Source of the DNA: Winogradskyella alexanderae
Lineage (GTDB): Bacteria > Bacteroidota > Bacteroidia > Flavobacteriales > Flavobacteriaceae
Direction of reading: 5' to 3'
Length of the DNA: 64,000 nucleotides
Assembly: GCF_020166335.1 (NCBI RefSeq)
Contig: NZ_JAIUJR010000002.1
Coordinates: 186,001-250,000 of the forward strand
Position 1 is the first letter of the stretch, and every line of letters begins with the position of its first letter. Below are positions 8,312 through 17,595 of the stretch, piece by piece. The notes under the pieces were generated by a model, which ran no database searches, was not told where the DNA came from, and saw nothing but the letters and a program-made list of their open reading frames with translations. The translations under genes and the position numbers were made by a program.

Positions 8312-8938
8312 CTAAATAACATGGAAATATACCATGAGAAAATGGCATATAGCACCTGCCAAAACAAAAAAGTGCCAAATAACATGATTAAATGGTAACC
8401 TCTCAAGTGCGTAGAATACAATACCTACTGTGTAAAATAGACCGCCAGAGAACAACCACAATAATCCGTTTGGACCTAAAGCATCTGATAAATTAGTAAA
8501 ATCAAAAACAATTAGCCATCCCATAACAAGGTAAAGTGAGGTTGAAAACACTTCGAACTTTCCGGTAAAAAATAATTTTAAAACAACACCAAAAAGTGCA
8601 ATACCCCATACTATCCAAAATAAAGTCCAACCCAATGAGCTAGTTAATAAAATGAGCAAAACAGGAGTGTATGTACCTGCAATGAGAAGATAAATACTTA
8701 TGTGATCTACAATTCTAAAATAATGTTTTCGTTTCTCTCCCCTGACTGCGTGATAAAGTGTTGAGGCTAAAAAAAGTATAACTATGGATAGACCATAAAC
8801 AACAACACTAAACAGGTGGAATGGTTTCTCTTTATCGACATCCCATATTAAAAGCAATAGTCCAATAACTCCAAAGGCTGCACCAATTGCATGAGACCAG
8901 GCATTGAGCAATTCTTCAAATTTAGTTTGAGCACGCAT
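8312..8938 (-). CDS. trhA: Hemolysin III / PAQR-family membrane protein
   Basis: A 208-residue integral membrane protein with seven hydrophobic segments. It has the family's conserved N-terminal N-A-W-S-H-x-I-G-A segment (residues 12-20), S-T-L-Y-H-A-V in helix 2 and H-x-x-W-H-x-F-V near the end, which together form the PAQR zinc-like site. Members are annotated as hemolysin III, but the bacterial role is probably in membrane-lipid homeostasis rather than haemolysis. It abuts the DUF4294 gene directly (stop TAA then ATG), so they form a two-gene operon. Confidence 0.9.
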   Translation of the reverse strand: MRAQTKFEELLNAWSHAIGAAFGVIGLLLLIWDVDKEKPFHLFSVVVYGLSIVILFLASTLYHAVRGEKRKHYFRIVDHISIYLLIAGTYTPVLLILLTSSLGWTLFWIVWGIALFGVVLKLFFTGKFEVFSTSLYLVMGWLIVFDFTNLSDALGPNGLLWLFSGGLFYTVGIVFYALERLPFNHVIWHFFVLAGAICHFLMVYFHVI

Positions 8939-9616
8939 TTATTTCTCGGATTTCGGCTTTCCCCATTTATTTACGCAAGCATAAAAGTCAATTTCAAAAG
9001 CTGGTCGTTGGCGATCCAGTTGCTGGTTTTGAAAAGCGCGTTGTAAAATATCTTCAATTAGATAATCTTCTTTTTCCTTTAGTGGATTAAATTCTTTCTT
9101 CAATGATATATCAAAGATTTTGGCTGTGTTATTAAACCAAAAGGCACGCCAACCACTCCGTAATTCTTTAATCAAATCAAATGCAGTCGTACCTGTTTGA
9201 CGATGAATCAGTTTAATTAATATCTGCCCTTCTGTTTTTGTAAGTTTTTTAAGTTCTTCAGAAAACTCATCTTCTATATACCTCTGGATTACCTTAGCAT
9301 AGCGTTTTTTATCACGCTTTCGCTTCAATTTAGAAAGACGGTCCTGCAAAGATTCCAAACGGTCCGAAGCCAGTTTAGCATAAGGATATACTTTTAATGT
9401 TTTTCGTCTTAAGACTAAATATCTAATGCGTTCATCTCTATTTTTAAAATTTAATTCTGGCAACACCAAAACCTCATCCAAGTCAATTGCTGTTCTTGGA
9501 ATTGAATCGCCTTCGATAATTATATACTCTACAACGGTTGTGTCCTGTTTTACGGGATCTACTTGCGACTGCAAAATAAAAGATGAAAATAAAAAAATGG
9601 ATAAGATATATTTCAT
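8939..9616 (-). CDS. DUF4294 domain protein, exported
   Basis: A 225-residue protein from the ATG at 9616. From this start it has a typical signal peptide (MKYILSIFLFSSFILQSQ) and then a basic, helical DUF4294 body with a run of Lys/Arg-rich helices (LSKLKRKRDKKRYAKVIQRY) and a KEEDYLIEDILQRAFQNQ segment. An upstream in-frame ATG at 9667 would put 17 extra, charged residues in front of the signal, so I prefer 9616. DUF4294 is common in Bacteroidota and its function is unknown. It is followed without a gap by the hemolysin III gene. Confidence 0.75.
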   Translation of the reverse strand: MKYILSIFLFSSFILQSQVDPVKQDTTVVEYIIIEGDSIPRTAIDLDEVLVLPELNFKNRDERIRYLVLRRKTLKVYPYAKLASDRLESLQDRLSKLKRKRDKKRYAKVIQRYIEDEFSEELKKLTKTEGQILIKLIHRQTGTTAFDLIKELRSGWRAFWFNNTAKIFDISLKKEFNPLKEKEDYLIEDILQRAFQNQQLDRQRPAFEIDFYACVNKWGKPKSEK

Positions 9617-9740
9617 AAAAAAACGCCTGCCACGACCATTTTGAATGACATATTTGGGTGCCTTCAAAATTAAGAATTAATACTACCATAAACCCTAATT
9701 TCGTATTAATATTATTATTTTTAGGGAAAATTTTTTACAC

Positions 9741-10829
9741 ATGGCAAAAAAGCAATTATTGACAAAAAAATCTATGGATTTTTTGGAAAAGTATCTCAAT
9801 AATGCATCTCCTACAGGTTACGAATGGGATGGGCAAAAAATATGGATGGATTACCTAAAACCATACGTCGATGACTTTATTACAGATACTTACGGAACAG
9901 CTGTTGCGGTCATAAATCCAAAGGCCAAATACAAAGTAGTCATAGAAGGTCATGCGGATGAAATTTCTTGGTATGTAAACTATATTTCAGACAACGGACT
10001 TTTATATGTAATAAGAAATGGAGGAAGCGACCACCAGATTGCCCCAAGTAAAATTGTTAATATTCATACCAAAAAAGGCATTGTAAAGGGTGTTTTCGGT
10101 TGGCCTGCCATACACACTAGAAATAGAGCAAAAGAGGAACCGCCAAAACCAGATAATATCTGTATAGACATTGGCGCCAAAGACAAAGCTGAAGTTGAAA
10201 AAATGGGTGTCCACGTTGGTTGCGTGATTACCTACCCGGACGAATTCCACATTCTTAACGGAGACAAATTTGTATGTCGTGCATTAGATAATAGAATGGG
10301 CGGTTTTATGATTGCTGAAGTAGCACGTTTACTTCATCAGAATAAAAAGAAATTACCGTTTGGATTATATATTACCAATTCCGTTCAAGAAGAAATAGGA
10401 TTACGTGGTGCTGAAATGATTACTCAAACAATTAAGCCAAATGTAGCCATTGTGACAGATGTAACCCACGATACTACAACACCAATGATCGACCAGAAAA
10501 AGCAGGGTTATGCAGAAATAGGAAAAGGCCCAGTTATAGCTTATGCTCCTGCTGTACAGCAAAAACTTAGAGATCTTATCACAGATATTGCAGAAGAAAA
10601 GAAGATTCCATTTCAAAGAGCAGCTTTATCGAGGGCAACCGGAACAGATACCGACGCATTTGCTTATAGTAATGGTGGTGTAGCTTCTGCTTTGATATCA
10701 TTACCGTTAAGATATATGCATACTACAGTAGAGATGGTACATAAAGAAGACGTCGAAAACGTTATTAGACTCATCTATGAGACCCTCATAAAAATAAAAA
10801 CTGGAGAAACATTTAGTTATTTTGAATAA
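9741..10829 (+). CDS. M42-family aminopeptidase
   Basis: A 362-residue cytoplasmic dinuclear metallopeptidase (M42, glutamyl aminopeptidase/TET-like). Metal and catalytic positions are visible: His71 and Asp73 in EGHADEISW, bridging Asp183 in ALDNRMGG, the catalytic pair Glu217-Glu218 in NSVQEEIG, Asp240 in IVTDVTHD, and His in YMHTTVEM near the C-terminus. It would trim peptides from the N-terminus; members usually form large oligomers. A weak hairpin (CTCAT/ATGAG, 10839-10852) followed by a T tract lies between this gene and the NUDIX gene. Confidence 0.9.
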   Translation: MAKKQLLTKKSMDFLEKYLNNASPTGYEWDGQKIWMDYLKPYVDDFITDTYGTAVAVINPKAKYKVVIEGHADEISWYVNYISDNGLLYVIRNGGSDHQIAPSKIVNIHTKKGIVKGVFGWPAIHTRNRAKEEPPKPDNICIDIGAKDKAEVEKMGVHVGCVITYPDEFHILNGDKFVCRALDNRMGGFMIAEVARLLHQNKKKLPFGLYITNSVQEEIGLRGAEMITQTIKPNVAIVTDVTHDTTTPMIDQKKQGYAEIGKGPVIAYAPAVQQKLRDLITDIAEEKKIPFQRAALSRATGTDTDAFAYSNGGVASALISLPLRYMHTTVEMVHKEDVENVIRLIYETLIKIKTGETFSYFE

Positions 10830-10863
10830 ACGATAGGCCTCATGTATATGAGACTATTTTTTT

Positions 10864-11421
10864 ATGGATGAATTTATAGATATTGTTTCAAAAACAGGAG
10901 ATCCAACCGGAAAAGTAGCTTTAAAATCCGAAGCCCACAAAAATGGCTGGTACCATAATACGATTCACCTTTGGCTTTATACGCTAAATGGTCAAATTCT
11001 GTTGCAACAACGTTCTCATAAAAAGCTAATTTACCCCTTGCTTTGGGATGTTTCTGTCGCTGGTCATATTGATGCCGGAGAATCCTTTATTGAAGCTGCA
11101 ATTAGGGAAGCAAAAGAAGAAATCGGTTTAGAATTAATTCCAAGTCACCTAAATAAAATTGGCGTAAAATTGCATAAATCATCTTACAATAATGGTGAGG
11201 TATTGGATTACGAATTTCACCAGGTATATATTGCGCAACTAACCACGGATATCGAAGAGTTAAAGCCTCAAGAGGATGAAGTTGAGGCGCTTAAATTGGT
11301 AAACTTTAATGAATTTGAGGAATTGCTCTCTAGAAGTGAGGAAAACAGCCATTTCGTATCAACGAACAAACCCTATTATAAATTTGTTATTAATGCCATC
11401 AAAGCAACATTGAGTTTATGA
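10864..11421 (+). CDS. NUDIX hydrolase (IPP-isomerase-like subgroup)
   Basis: A 185-residue protein with a complete Nudix box at residues 67-89 (G-x5-E-x7-REAKEEIGL). The overall layout, including the N-terminal KTGDPTGKVALKSEAH and WDVSVAGHIDAGES, resembles the subgroup related to isopentenyl-diphosphate isomerase, which contains many phosphohydrolases of unknown substrate. Its ATG follows a T tract with no Shine-Dalgarno sequence. The stop codon overlaps the PrsW gene start (ATGA), so the two are translationally coupled. Confidence 0.82.
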   Translation: MDEFIDIVSKTGDPTGKVALKSEAHKNGWYHNTIHLWLYTLNGQILLQQRSHKKLIYPLLWDVSVAGHIDAGESFIEAAIREAKEEIGLELIPSHLNKIGVKLHKSSYNNGEVLDYEFHQVYIAQLTTDIEELKPQEDEVEALKLVNFNEFEELLSRSEENSHFVSTNKPYYKFVINAIKATLSL

Positions 11422-12092
11422 ATTTAATAATGTTCGCTGTTGCGCCTGTTTTTATAATCCTCACATTCATTTATTATCAAGACAAGTATGAAAAAGAACC
11501 TATTAGATTACTGTTATTAAACTTTCTATTAGGTGCTGTTGTTAGCATTATTATTGTTACGGTGATTTACCTTTTTACAGGGCATTTTATTCCTATTACA
11601 GATAAATATAGCATTTGGGAACAGTTTATCCAGGCCTTTTTAGTGGTGGCACTTTCTGAAGAGTTTAGCAAATATGTTATTGTAAAGTATTTTGCCCAAC
11701 CTCGTAAGGCATTTAACGAACCATTTGATGGCATTATTTATACCGTTATGGTTTCAATGGGATTTGCCTGCACCGAGAATGTCTTGTATGTTTTAGAAGG
11801 TGGTTATCTTACAGCTATTTTAAGAGCGTTTACAGCGGTCCCAGCACATGCAACATTTGGAATATTGATGGGTTATTATATCGGTAAAGCCAAGTTTTCT
11901 AAAAATCGTGTGCGTCTCAATATTACGGGATTATTTTTGGCGGTATTGTTTCATGGTTTGTATGATTTTTTTCTATTTATTAATTTTATTCCAGGAATCT
12001 CAATTGGTGCTTTTATATCACTAATCATAGCAATTATACTATCAAAAAAAGCCATTGAGAAACATCAGGATAATTCTAAATTTAAAGCCTAA
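11418..12092 (+). CDS. PrsW-family intramembrane metalloprotease
   Basis: A 224-residue membrane protein with about seven hydrophobic segments. It carries the PrsW signature: a paired glutamate motif ALSEEFSKY in an early helix, then HATFG and VLFHGLYDF in later helices, which supply the presumed metal-binding histidines. In Bacillus, PrsW cleaves an anti-sigma factor; the substrate here is unknown. It is coupled to the upstream NUDIX gene by a 4-base ATGA overlap. Confidence 0.85.
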   Translation: MNLIMFAVAPVFIILTFIYYQDKYEKEPIRLLLLNFLLGAVVSIIIVTVIYLFTGHFIPITDKYSIWEQFIQAFLVVALSEEFSKYVIVKYFAQPRKAFNEPFDGIIYTVMVSMGFACTENVLYVLEGGYLTAILRAFTAVPAHATFGILMGYYIGKAKFSKNRVRLNITGLFLAVLFHGLYDFFLFINFIPGISIGAFISLIIAIILSKKAIEKHQDNSKFKA

Positions 12093-12127
12093 AATATGTG
12101 CCTTTCAAAATATGATTTATTTCATGT

Positions 12128-12155
12128 TTTGGTCAACCTTTAATGAATAATTTAG
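12128..12155 (+). promoter_or_regulatory. Possible promoter of the acyl-CoA carboxylase operon
   Basis: TTTG at 12128-12131 and TAATTTAG at 12148-12155, 16 bases apart, resemble the Bacteroidota -33 and -7 elements (the -7 differs from TAnnTTTG at one base). The BCCP ATG is 19 bases downstream. Confidence 0.35.
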
Positions 12156-12174
12156 CACCTCTAAAAACATAATT

Positions 12175-12651
12175 ATGTACAAAGCAAAGGTTAATGCGTC
12201 CTACGATTTCGATGTGAACGAGGAGGCAGCAGAACAACTTGATGCTGTTGAAACTTCAACAAATCAATATCACATCCTTCATGATAATGCGTCCATAAAA
12301 GCGAAAATTTTAGATAGCAACTTCAACAATAAAAAGTATCTGATTAAAATAAATAACAATACATATGATGTTGCCATCAAGGATGTCTTAGACCAGCAAA
12401 TTGACGCTTTGGGATTTGCTATTGGTACATCAAAAAAAGTCAACAATATAAAAGCACCAATGCCTGGTTTAATTTTAGAAATCAGTGTATCAGAAGGTAA
12501 TGAAGTTAAAGAAGATGATCCTTTATTGATCTTAGAAGCCATGAAAATGGAAAATGTCATCAACTCACCACGCGAGGGCATCATAAAATCCATAAAAGTT
12601 AAACAAGGGGAAACCGTGGATAAAGATTCACTTTTAATCGAATTCGAATAA
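12175..12651 (+). CDS. Biotin carboxyl carrier protein of an acyl-CoA carboxylase
   Basis: A 158-residue protein. Residues about 90-158 are a biotinyl/lipoyl-attachment domain with the classic EAMKMEN motif at 121-127; Lys124 is the biotinylated residue. APMPGLI at 94-100 is the other family hallmark. The first 90 residues form an extra N-terminal domain with no Ala/Pro linker, as in BCCPs linked to propionyl- or acetyl-CoA carboxylases of this phylum. It carries CO2 between the biotin carboxylase and carboxyltransferase encoded directly downstream (1 base and 6 bases apart). It heads the operon. Confidence 0.9.
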   Translation: MYKAKVNASYDFDVNEEAAEQLDAVETSTNQYHILHDNASIKAKILDSNFNNKKYLIKINNNTYDVAIKDVLDQQIDALGFAIGTSKKVNNIKAPMPGLILEISVSEGNEVKEDDPLLILEAMKMENVINSPREGIIKSIKVKQGETVDKDSLLIEFE

Positions 12652-12652
12652 C

Positions 12653-14092
12653 ATGAAAAAAATTCTAGTAGCCAATCGTGGCGAAATTGCCATTCGTGTG
12701 ATGCGCACTGCAAAACAAATGGGTATAAAAACAGTTGCTGTATATTCTGAAGTAGATAGACATGCACCACATGTAAAGTATGCAGGTGAGGCCGTATGCA
12801 TAGGTCCTGCCCCATCAAGTCAGTCTTACTTGCGAGGTGACAAAATTATTGAAGTTGCCAAAGCATTAAATGTCGATGGAATACATCCAGGTTATGGATT
12901 CTTAAGTGAAAATGCAGATTTTGCAGAATTGTGCGAGGCTAATGGTATCACATTTATAGGACCACGTTCTAAAGCCATAAAAATGATGGGTGATAAATTA
13001 GCTGCCAAAGAAGCAGTTAAAGACTATAACATACCTATGGTTCCTGGCGTAGATCATGCGATAGAAGATCCAAAAGAAGCCGTTGAAGTTGCAAAGCATA
13101 TTGGTTTCCCTATTCTTATTAAGGCCGCTGCAGGTGGTGGTGGAAAAGGAATGCGTATAGTTGAGAAAGAAAAAGATGTAGAAAGCCAAATGAAAAGAGC
13201 TATTAGTGAAGCTAAATCGGCTTTTGGGGATGGTTCTGTCTTTGTAGAAAAATATGTGACTTCTCCACGACACATCGAAATTCAGATCATGGCAGATATG
13301 CATGGTAATTACTTGCATTTTTTTGAGCGAGAATGTTCGATACAAAGGCGACACCAGAAAGTTGTGGAAGAGGCACCTTCCGCTATTTTAACACCGCAAC
13401 TAAGAGATAAAATGGGACAGGCAGCCATAAATGTTGCACGATCTTGCGACTATGTAGGCGCTGGTACTGTAGAGTTCCTCATGGATGCAGACCATAACTT
13501 CTATTTTCTCGAAATGAACACACGTCTGCAAGTAGAACATCCTGTCACGGAGTGGATTTCAGGAGTTGATTTAGTAGAATTACAAATAAAGGTGGCTCGC
13601 GGTGAAGAGTTAACCATCAAACAAAAAAACCTCAAAATAAATGGTCATGCCTTAGAGCTTCGTGTATATGCAGAAGATCCTATGAACGACTTTTTACCAA
13701 GCGTCGGAAAACTAGAAGAATATAAATTACCTGAAGGTGATAATGTCCGTGTTGATAACGGTTTTGAAGAAGGGATGAATATCCCAATTTACTATGATCC
13801 TATGTTGTCAAAATTAATCACTTATGGCAAAACAAGAAGCGAGGCTATTGAATGGATGATTTATGCAATCGATAACTATAAAGTAAAAGGTGTACAAACT
13901 ACCCTACCATTTGGTAGATTTGTTTGTAAACATGAAGCCTTTAGAAGTGGTAATTTTGATACGCATTTCGTTAAGAATTATTACTCACCTAGTATTGTAG
14001 AAGAGTCGGCCAAAATAGAAGCCGAAATAGCAGCAAAACTTGCATTGAAGCAATATTTAAAAGATCAAAAATTATTAAGACTACCTAACTAA
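12653..14092 (+). CDS. accC: Biotin carboxylase subunit of an acyl-CoA carboxylase
   Basis: A 479-residue cytoplasmic enzyme that carboxylates biotin on BCCP using ATP and bicarbonate. It shows the biotin carboxylase N-terminal domain (KKILVANRGEIAIRV), the ATP-grasp domain with a glycine-rich loop KAAAGGGGKGMR at residues 157-168, the active-site EMNTRLQVEHPVTE segment and a C-terminal biotin-carb domain. It is somewhat longer than E. coli AccC and lacks a fused carrier domain, matching the separate BCCP gene in front. The neighbouring carboxyltransferase is of propionyl-CoA type, so this may be the PCC alpha-like subunit rather than the fatty-acid-synthesis enzyme. Confidence 0.92.
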   Translation: MKKILVANRGEIAIRVMRTAKQMGIKTVAVYSEVDRHAPHVKYAGEAVCIGPAPSSQSYLRGDKIIEVAKALNVDGIHPGYGFLSENADFAELCEANGITFIGPRSKAIKMMGDKLAAKEAVKDYNIPMVPGVDHAIEDPKEAVEVAKHIGFPILIKAAAGGGGKGMRIVEKEKDVESQMKRAISEAKSAFGDGSVFVEKYVTSPRHIEIQIMADMHGNYLHFFERECSIQRRHQKVVEEAPSAILTPQLRDKMGQAAINVARSCDYVGAGTVEFLMDADHNFYFLEMNTRLQVEHPVTEWISGVDLVELQIKVARGEELTIKQKNLKINGHALELRVYAEDPMNDFLPSVGKLEEYKLPEGDNVRVDNGFEEGMNIPIYYDPMLSKLITYGKTRSEAIEWMIYAIDNYKVKGVQTTLPFGRFVCKHEAFRSGNFDTHFVKNYYSPSIVEESAKIEAEIAAKLALKQYLKDQKLLRLPN

Positions 14093-14098
14093 GCTACT

Positions 14099-15640
14099 AT
14101 GGATTCTAAAATAAAAACGTTAAACGAGAAAATTGCCCTATCTAAATTAGGTGGCGGTCAGAGTAGAATAGACAAGCAACACCAAAAGAAAAAATTAACC
14201 GCTAGAGAGCGTATTTCTTATCTCTTAGATGAAGGTTCCTTTGAAGAAATTGGCGCATTGGTAACACACAGAACAAAAGATTTTGGTATGGAAGACCAAA
14301 AATTTTATGGCGATGGTGTAGTAACTGGGTATGGCACAGTTAATAGCAGATTGGTTTATGTCTTTGCGCAGGATTTTACGGTTTTTGGTGGGTCACTTTC
14401 TGAAACACATGCAGAGAAAATCTGTAAAATAATGGATATGGCCGTTAATGTTGGAGCTCCTATTATTGGTTTAAACGACTCCGGTGGTGCACGTATTCAA
14501 GAAGGCGTACGTTCACTCGGTGGCTATGCAGATATTTTTTACAGAAATGTACAAGCCTCAGGTGTTATCCCACAGATTTCTGCTATTATGGGACCTTGCG
14601 CAGGCGGTGCGGTATATTCACCAGCTATGACGGATTTTACTATTATGGTACAAGATACCAGTTACATGTTTGTAACCGGACCAAATGTTGTTAAAACCGT
14701 AACAAATGAAGAAGTTACAAGCGAGGAATTAGGTGGTGCAAGCGTGCATTCTACAAAATCCGGTGTAGCACATAAGACCTCATCAAATGATGTAGAATGT
14801 TTAGAGGATGTAAAAAAATTATTGAGCTATTTACCTCAAAGCAATCGCGAAAAACCGCAAGATTTAAACTACGACATAAAAGAAGAAGTTAGAGAAGTTC
14901 TATCTGATATTGTTCCGGACAACCCAAATAAACCTTATGATATGCATCAGGTCATAGAAGGCATAATTGATAAAGACTCTTTCTACGAAATACATAAGGA
15001 CTATGCAGAAAATATTATTGTAGGATTTGCAAGATTAGGTGGTAAATCTATTGGTATTGTAGCAAATCAACCCATGTTTTTGGCAGGAGTTCTTGGTGTT
15101 GATAGTTCTAAAAAAGGTGCGCGATTTGTACGATTCTGTGATTGTTTCAATATTCCTTTATTAGTTTTAGAAGATGTACCTGGTTTCTTACCAGGAACAG
15201 ATCAAGAATGGAATGGTATTATCGTGAATGGTGCTAAACTACTCTATGCATTCAGTGAAGCCACCGTACCAAGGGTTACTGTAATTACAAGAAAGGCGTA
15301 TGGTGGTGCATATGACGTGATGAATTCTAAGCATATTGGGGCAGATATGAACTTTGCATGGCCAAACGCTGAAATTGCCGTAATGGGTGCAAAAGGTGCT
15401 GCCGAAATTATTTTCAAACGTGAAATTACAAGTGCTGAAGATCCTGAGACAAAGTGGAAAGAAAAAGAAGCCGAATATGCTGAGCTTTTTGCAAATCCAT
15501 ACAGTGCTGCAGAACGTGGCTATATTGATGAGGTTATATTACCTAAAAATACAAGACGCAAGCTAATCAAAGCTTTTAGTATGCTAGAAAACAAAGAGGT
15601 TAACAAGCCTAAACGTAAGCACGGAAATATCCCGCTCTAA
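14099..15640 (+). CDS. Acyl-CoA carboxylase carboxyltransferase (beta) subunit
   Basis: A 513-residue protein of the propionyl-/methylmalonyl-type carboxyltransferase family, with the two crotonase-like halves fused in one chain. The oxyanion-type glycine motifs are visible ([12 protein letters not shown] in the first half, [13 protein letters not shown], and [11 protein letters not shown] and [11 protein letters not shown] in the second). It transfers CO2 from carboxybiotin to an acyl-CoA, most likely propionyl-CoA, giving methylmalonyl-CoA. It ends the BCCP-biotin carboxylase-carboxyltransferase operon and is followed by a strong terminator. Acetyl-CoA as substrate is not excluded. Confidence 0.92.
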   Translation: MDSKIKTLNEKIALSKLGGGQSRIDKQHQKKKLTARERISYLLDEGSFEEIGALVTHRTKDFGMEDQKFYGDGVVTGYGTVNSRLVYVFAQDFTVFGGSLSETHAEKICKIMDMAVNVGAPIIGLNDSGGARIQEGVRSLGGYADIFYRNVQASGVIPQISAIMGPCAGGAVYSPAMTDFTIMVQDTSYMFVTGPNVVKTVTNEEVTSEELGGASVHSTKSGVAHKTSSNDVECLEDVKKLLSYLPQSNREKPQDLNYDIKEEVREVLSDIVPDNPNKPYDMHQVIEGIIDKDSFYEIHKDYAENIIVGFARLGGKSIGIVANQPMFLAGVLGVDSSKKGARFVRFCDCFNIPLLVLEDVPGFLPGTDQEWNGIIVNGAKLLYAFSEATVPRVTVITRKAYGGAYDVMNSKHIGADMNFAWPNAEIAVMGAKGAAEIIFKREITSAEDPETKWKEKEAEYAELFANPYSAAERGYIDEVILPKNTRRKLIKAFSMLENKEVNKPKRKHGNIPL

Positions 15641-15660
15641 TTAATTAACAACTATTATTT

Positions 15661-15699
15661 AAGGCCTTTTTAGATACGAAAGTCTAAAAGGCCTTTTTT
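15661..15699 (+). terminator. Rho-independent terminator of the acyl-CoA carboxylase operon
   Basis: AAGGCCTTTTTAGA (15661-15674) pairs with TCTAAAAGGCCTT (15683-15695) around an 8-base loop, followed by a T run. It lies 20 bases after the carboxyltransferase stop codon and separates the operon from the MFS gene. Confidence 0.85.
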
Positions 15700-15743
15700 G
15701 TTATGATTATTATAAACCTGTGACCTACACCTCATAATTAGCT

Positions 15744-15751
15744 TACTTTTG
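15744..15751 (+). promoter_or_regulatory. Bacteroidota -7 promoter element (TACTTTTG), almost touching the start codon
   Basis: An exact TAnnTTTG match whose last base is only 4 bases before the ATG at 15756. With usual spacing, transcription would begin at or next to the A of the ATG, which would make the MFS message leaderless or nearly so. Confidence 0.45.
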
Positions 15752-15755
15752 CACA

Positions 15756-16967
15756 ATGCAAAACCAACAACGCTCACAATTTGAATTTGTAGTACTTATG
15801 GCTGCTTTAATGTCAATAGTTGCACTGTCTATTGATGCAGTATTACCGGCTCTTCCTCTAATTGGAGAGTATCTAAATGCTACAAGTCCTCTTGACAATC
15901 CTAAACTAATAACATCAATATTTTTAGGCCTAGGCATTGGTCAATTAATCTTTGGGCCTCTATCTGATAGTTTTGGAAGAAAACCGATTGTTTATGCAGG
16001 TTTCATTTTGTTTTTGGTGGCATCAATAGTCTGTATTACTACCAAGAACTTTGAAATGATGCTTTTTGGTCGTGTATTACAGGGTGTCGGTTTGGCATCA
16101 CCACGAACCATGTGTATTGCTATGGTACGAGACTCGTATGAAGGTGATTATATGGCCAAAATATTATCTATAGTTGTAATGGTATTTATTTTAGTTCCGG
16201 TAATAGCACCTACACTTGGCCAGTTTTTGATGAATCGTTTTAGCTGGCAATTTATTTTTACTTTCACGCTATTATTTGGTGCACTGGTAATGCTATGGTT
16301 TTGGTTGCGACAGCCTGAAACCCTAAAGGAAAAATATCGAATTCCTTATAGATTAACCATTTTTACTACTGGTACAGCACAGTTTTTTAGTATTAAATCT
16401 GCAGTTGTTTACACTTTACTTTCAGGTTTTATTACGGGATCGTTTATGGTCTACCTGAGCACATCACAACAGATCTTCGAAAAACAATATAATCTCGCCG
16501 AGGAGTTTCCGCTAATATTTGCCAGCCTTGCAATTTCGGTTGGACTAGCGACGTTTATGAACAGTCAGGTCGTTGTAAGGTATGGTATGAGAACAATTGT
16601 ACACATTGCTATGGTTAGCTTTGTACTAACATCCCTTGTTTTTTTACTTATGTTCTCAGGTGACAATAATCCCAGAATAGAAGTGTTGATTGGATTCTTT
16701 GCTATACAATTCTTTACAATAGGATTCTTATTTGGTAATCTCAGAGCACTTGCAATGGAACCCATGGGGCATATCGCAGGGATTGGCTCTGCTTTGAACG
16801 GGTTTATTTCAACAGTAATGGCAGTGCCAATTGCTAATCATATTGGAAGTTACGTAAAAGATTCTGTCCAACCCCTTTTTGTAGGTTTTCTGGTCTGTGG
16901 TACAATTTCGCTTCTGATATTTTATGCCAATAGTAATTGGGTTTCAAAATTGCTAAAGGCTAGCTAG
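15756..16967 (+). CDS. MFS multidrug exporter, Bcr/CflA family
   Basis: A 403-residue membrane protein with about 12 hydrophobic segments. The first helix carries the Bcr/CflA signature SIDAVLPALP, loop 2-3 has the MFS motif GPLSDSFGRKPIV, and helix 5 has the antiporter-type PVIAPTLGQFL. It is predicted to export drugs or other small molecules with proton antiport. The start at 15756 leaves about 9 residues before the first helix. The final codon and stop overlap the stop codon of the opposing TsaC-like gene by four bases (CTAG). Confidence 0.88.
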   Translation: MQNQQRSQFEFVVLMAALMSIVALSIDAVLPALPLIGEYLNATSPLDNPKLITSIFLGLGIGQLIFGPLSDSFGRKPIVYAGFILFLVASIVCITTKNFEMMLFGRVLQGVGLASPRTMCIAMVRDSYEGDYMAKILSIVVMVFILVPVIAPTLGQFLMNRFSWQFIFTFTLLFGALVMLWFWLRQPETLKEKYRIPYRLTIFTTGTAQFFSIKSAVVYTLLSGFITGSFMVYLSTSQQIFEKQYNLAEEFPLIFASLAISVGLATFMNSQVVVRYGMRTIVHIAMVSFVLTSLVFLLMFSGDNNPRIEVLIGFFAIQFFTIGFLFGNLRALAMEPMGHIAGIGSALNGFISTVMAVPIANHIGSYVKDSVQPLFVGFLVCGTISLLIFYANSNWVSKLLKAS

Positions 16968-17584
16968 AAAATCTCAAGACTTCCTTTACCTTCTCTAATA
17001 ATAAGGGGAGGATCCTCTGAAAGATCAATTATAGTTGAAGCTTCATTGCCACCATAGCCTGCATCAATTACTAAATCTACACGTTTATCCCATTTTTCTA
17101 AAATCAATTCAGGATCAGTTGTATATTCTACAATATCATCATCATCCCTTATTGAAGTAGACACTAACGGGTTTCCCAATCCATTAACTATAGCTTGAGT
17201 TATTGAATTATCAGGCACCCTTATTCCAACTGTTTTTCGCTTTTTAAAGGGGTTTGGTAAGTTTTTTGATCCAGGTAGAATAAAAGTATATGGTCCTGGG
17301 AGTGCGCGCTTTAAAATTTTGAAGGTGGTATTATCTATTTGCTTAACATAATCACTGAGGTTGCTTAAATCTTCACAAATAAATGACAGGTTAGACTTCT
17401 CTAGCTTTATGCCTTTAATTTGGGCAATACGCTCAAGGGCTTTAATGTTGGTAATATCACACCCTAATCCATAAACCGTGTCGGTAGGGTAAATGACCAA
17501 TCCGCCTTTTTTGAGCACATCAACTACCTTTTGGATTGCTTTAGGATTCGGATTATCGGGATATATTTTTATGAATTGGGCCAT
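16964..17584 (-). CDS. Sua5/YciO/YrdC-family L-threonylcarbamoyladenylate synthase-like protein
   Basis: A 206-residue cytoplasmic protein with the YrdC fold. The N-terminal VYPTDTVYGLGCD motif, a KRxR-like basic segment (KKRKTVGIRVPDN) and the LVSTSIRDDDD stretch are characteristic. The family makes threonylcarbamoyl-AMP for the t6A37 modification of tRNAs that read ANN codons. The length and start (FIKIYPDNP) resemble the YciO branch, whose role is less certain than TsaC. It overlaps the convergent MFS gene by four bases. Confidence 0.85.
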   Translation of the reverse strand: MAQFIKIYPDNPNPKAIQKVVDVLKKGGLVIYPTDTVYGLGCDITNIKALERIAQIKGIKLEKSNLSFICEDLSNLSDYVKQIDNTTFKILKRALPGPYTFILPGSKNLPNPFKKRKTVGIRVPDNSITQAIVNGLGNPLVSTSIRDDDDIVEYTTDPELILEKWDKRVDLVIDAGYGGNEASTIIDLSEDPPLIIREGKGSLEIF

Positions 17585-17595
17585 AAACTTAAGAA

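Noticed and set aside
8312-8938. A haemolytic toxin from the hemolysin III annotation
   Set aside because: The protein is a seven-helix PAQR membrane protein; the toxin name is historical and no secretion signal for a toxin is present.
12279-12818. A 179-codon open frame on the minus strand across the BCCP and biotin carboxylase junction
   Set aside because: It lies wholly within strong genes on the other strand, has no family features and its composition follows the opposite strand's codons. It is a shadow frame.
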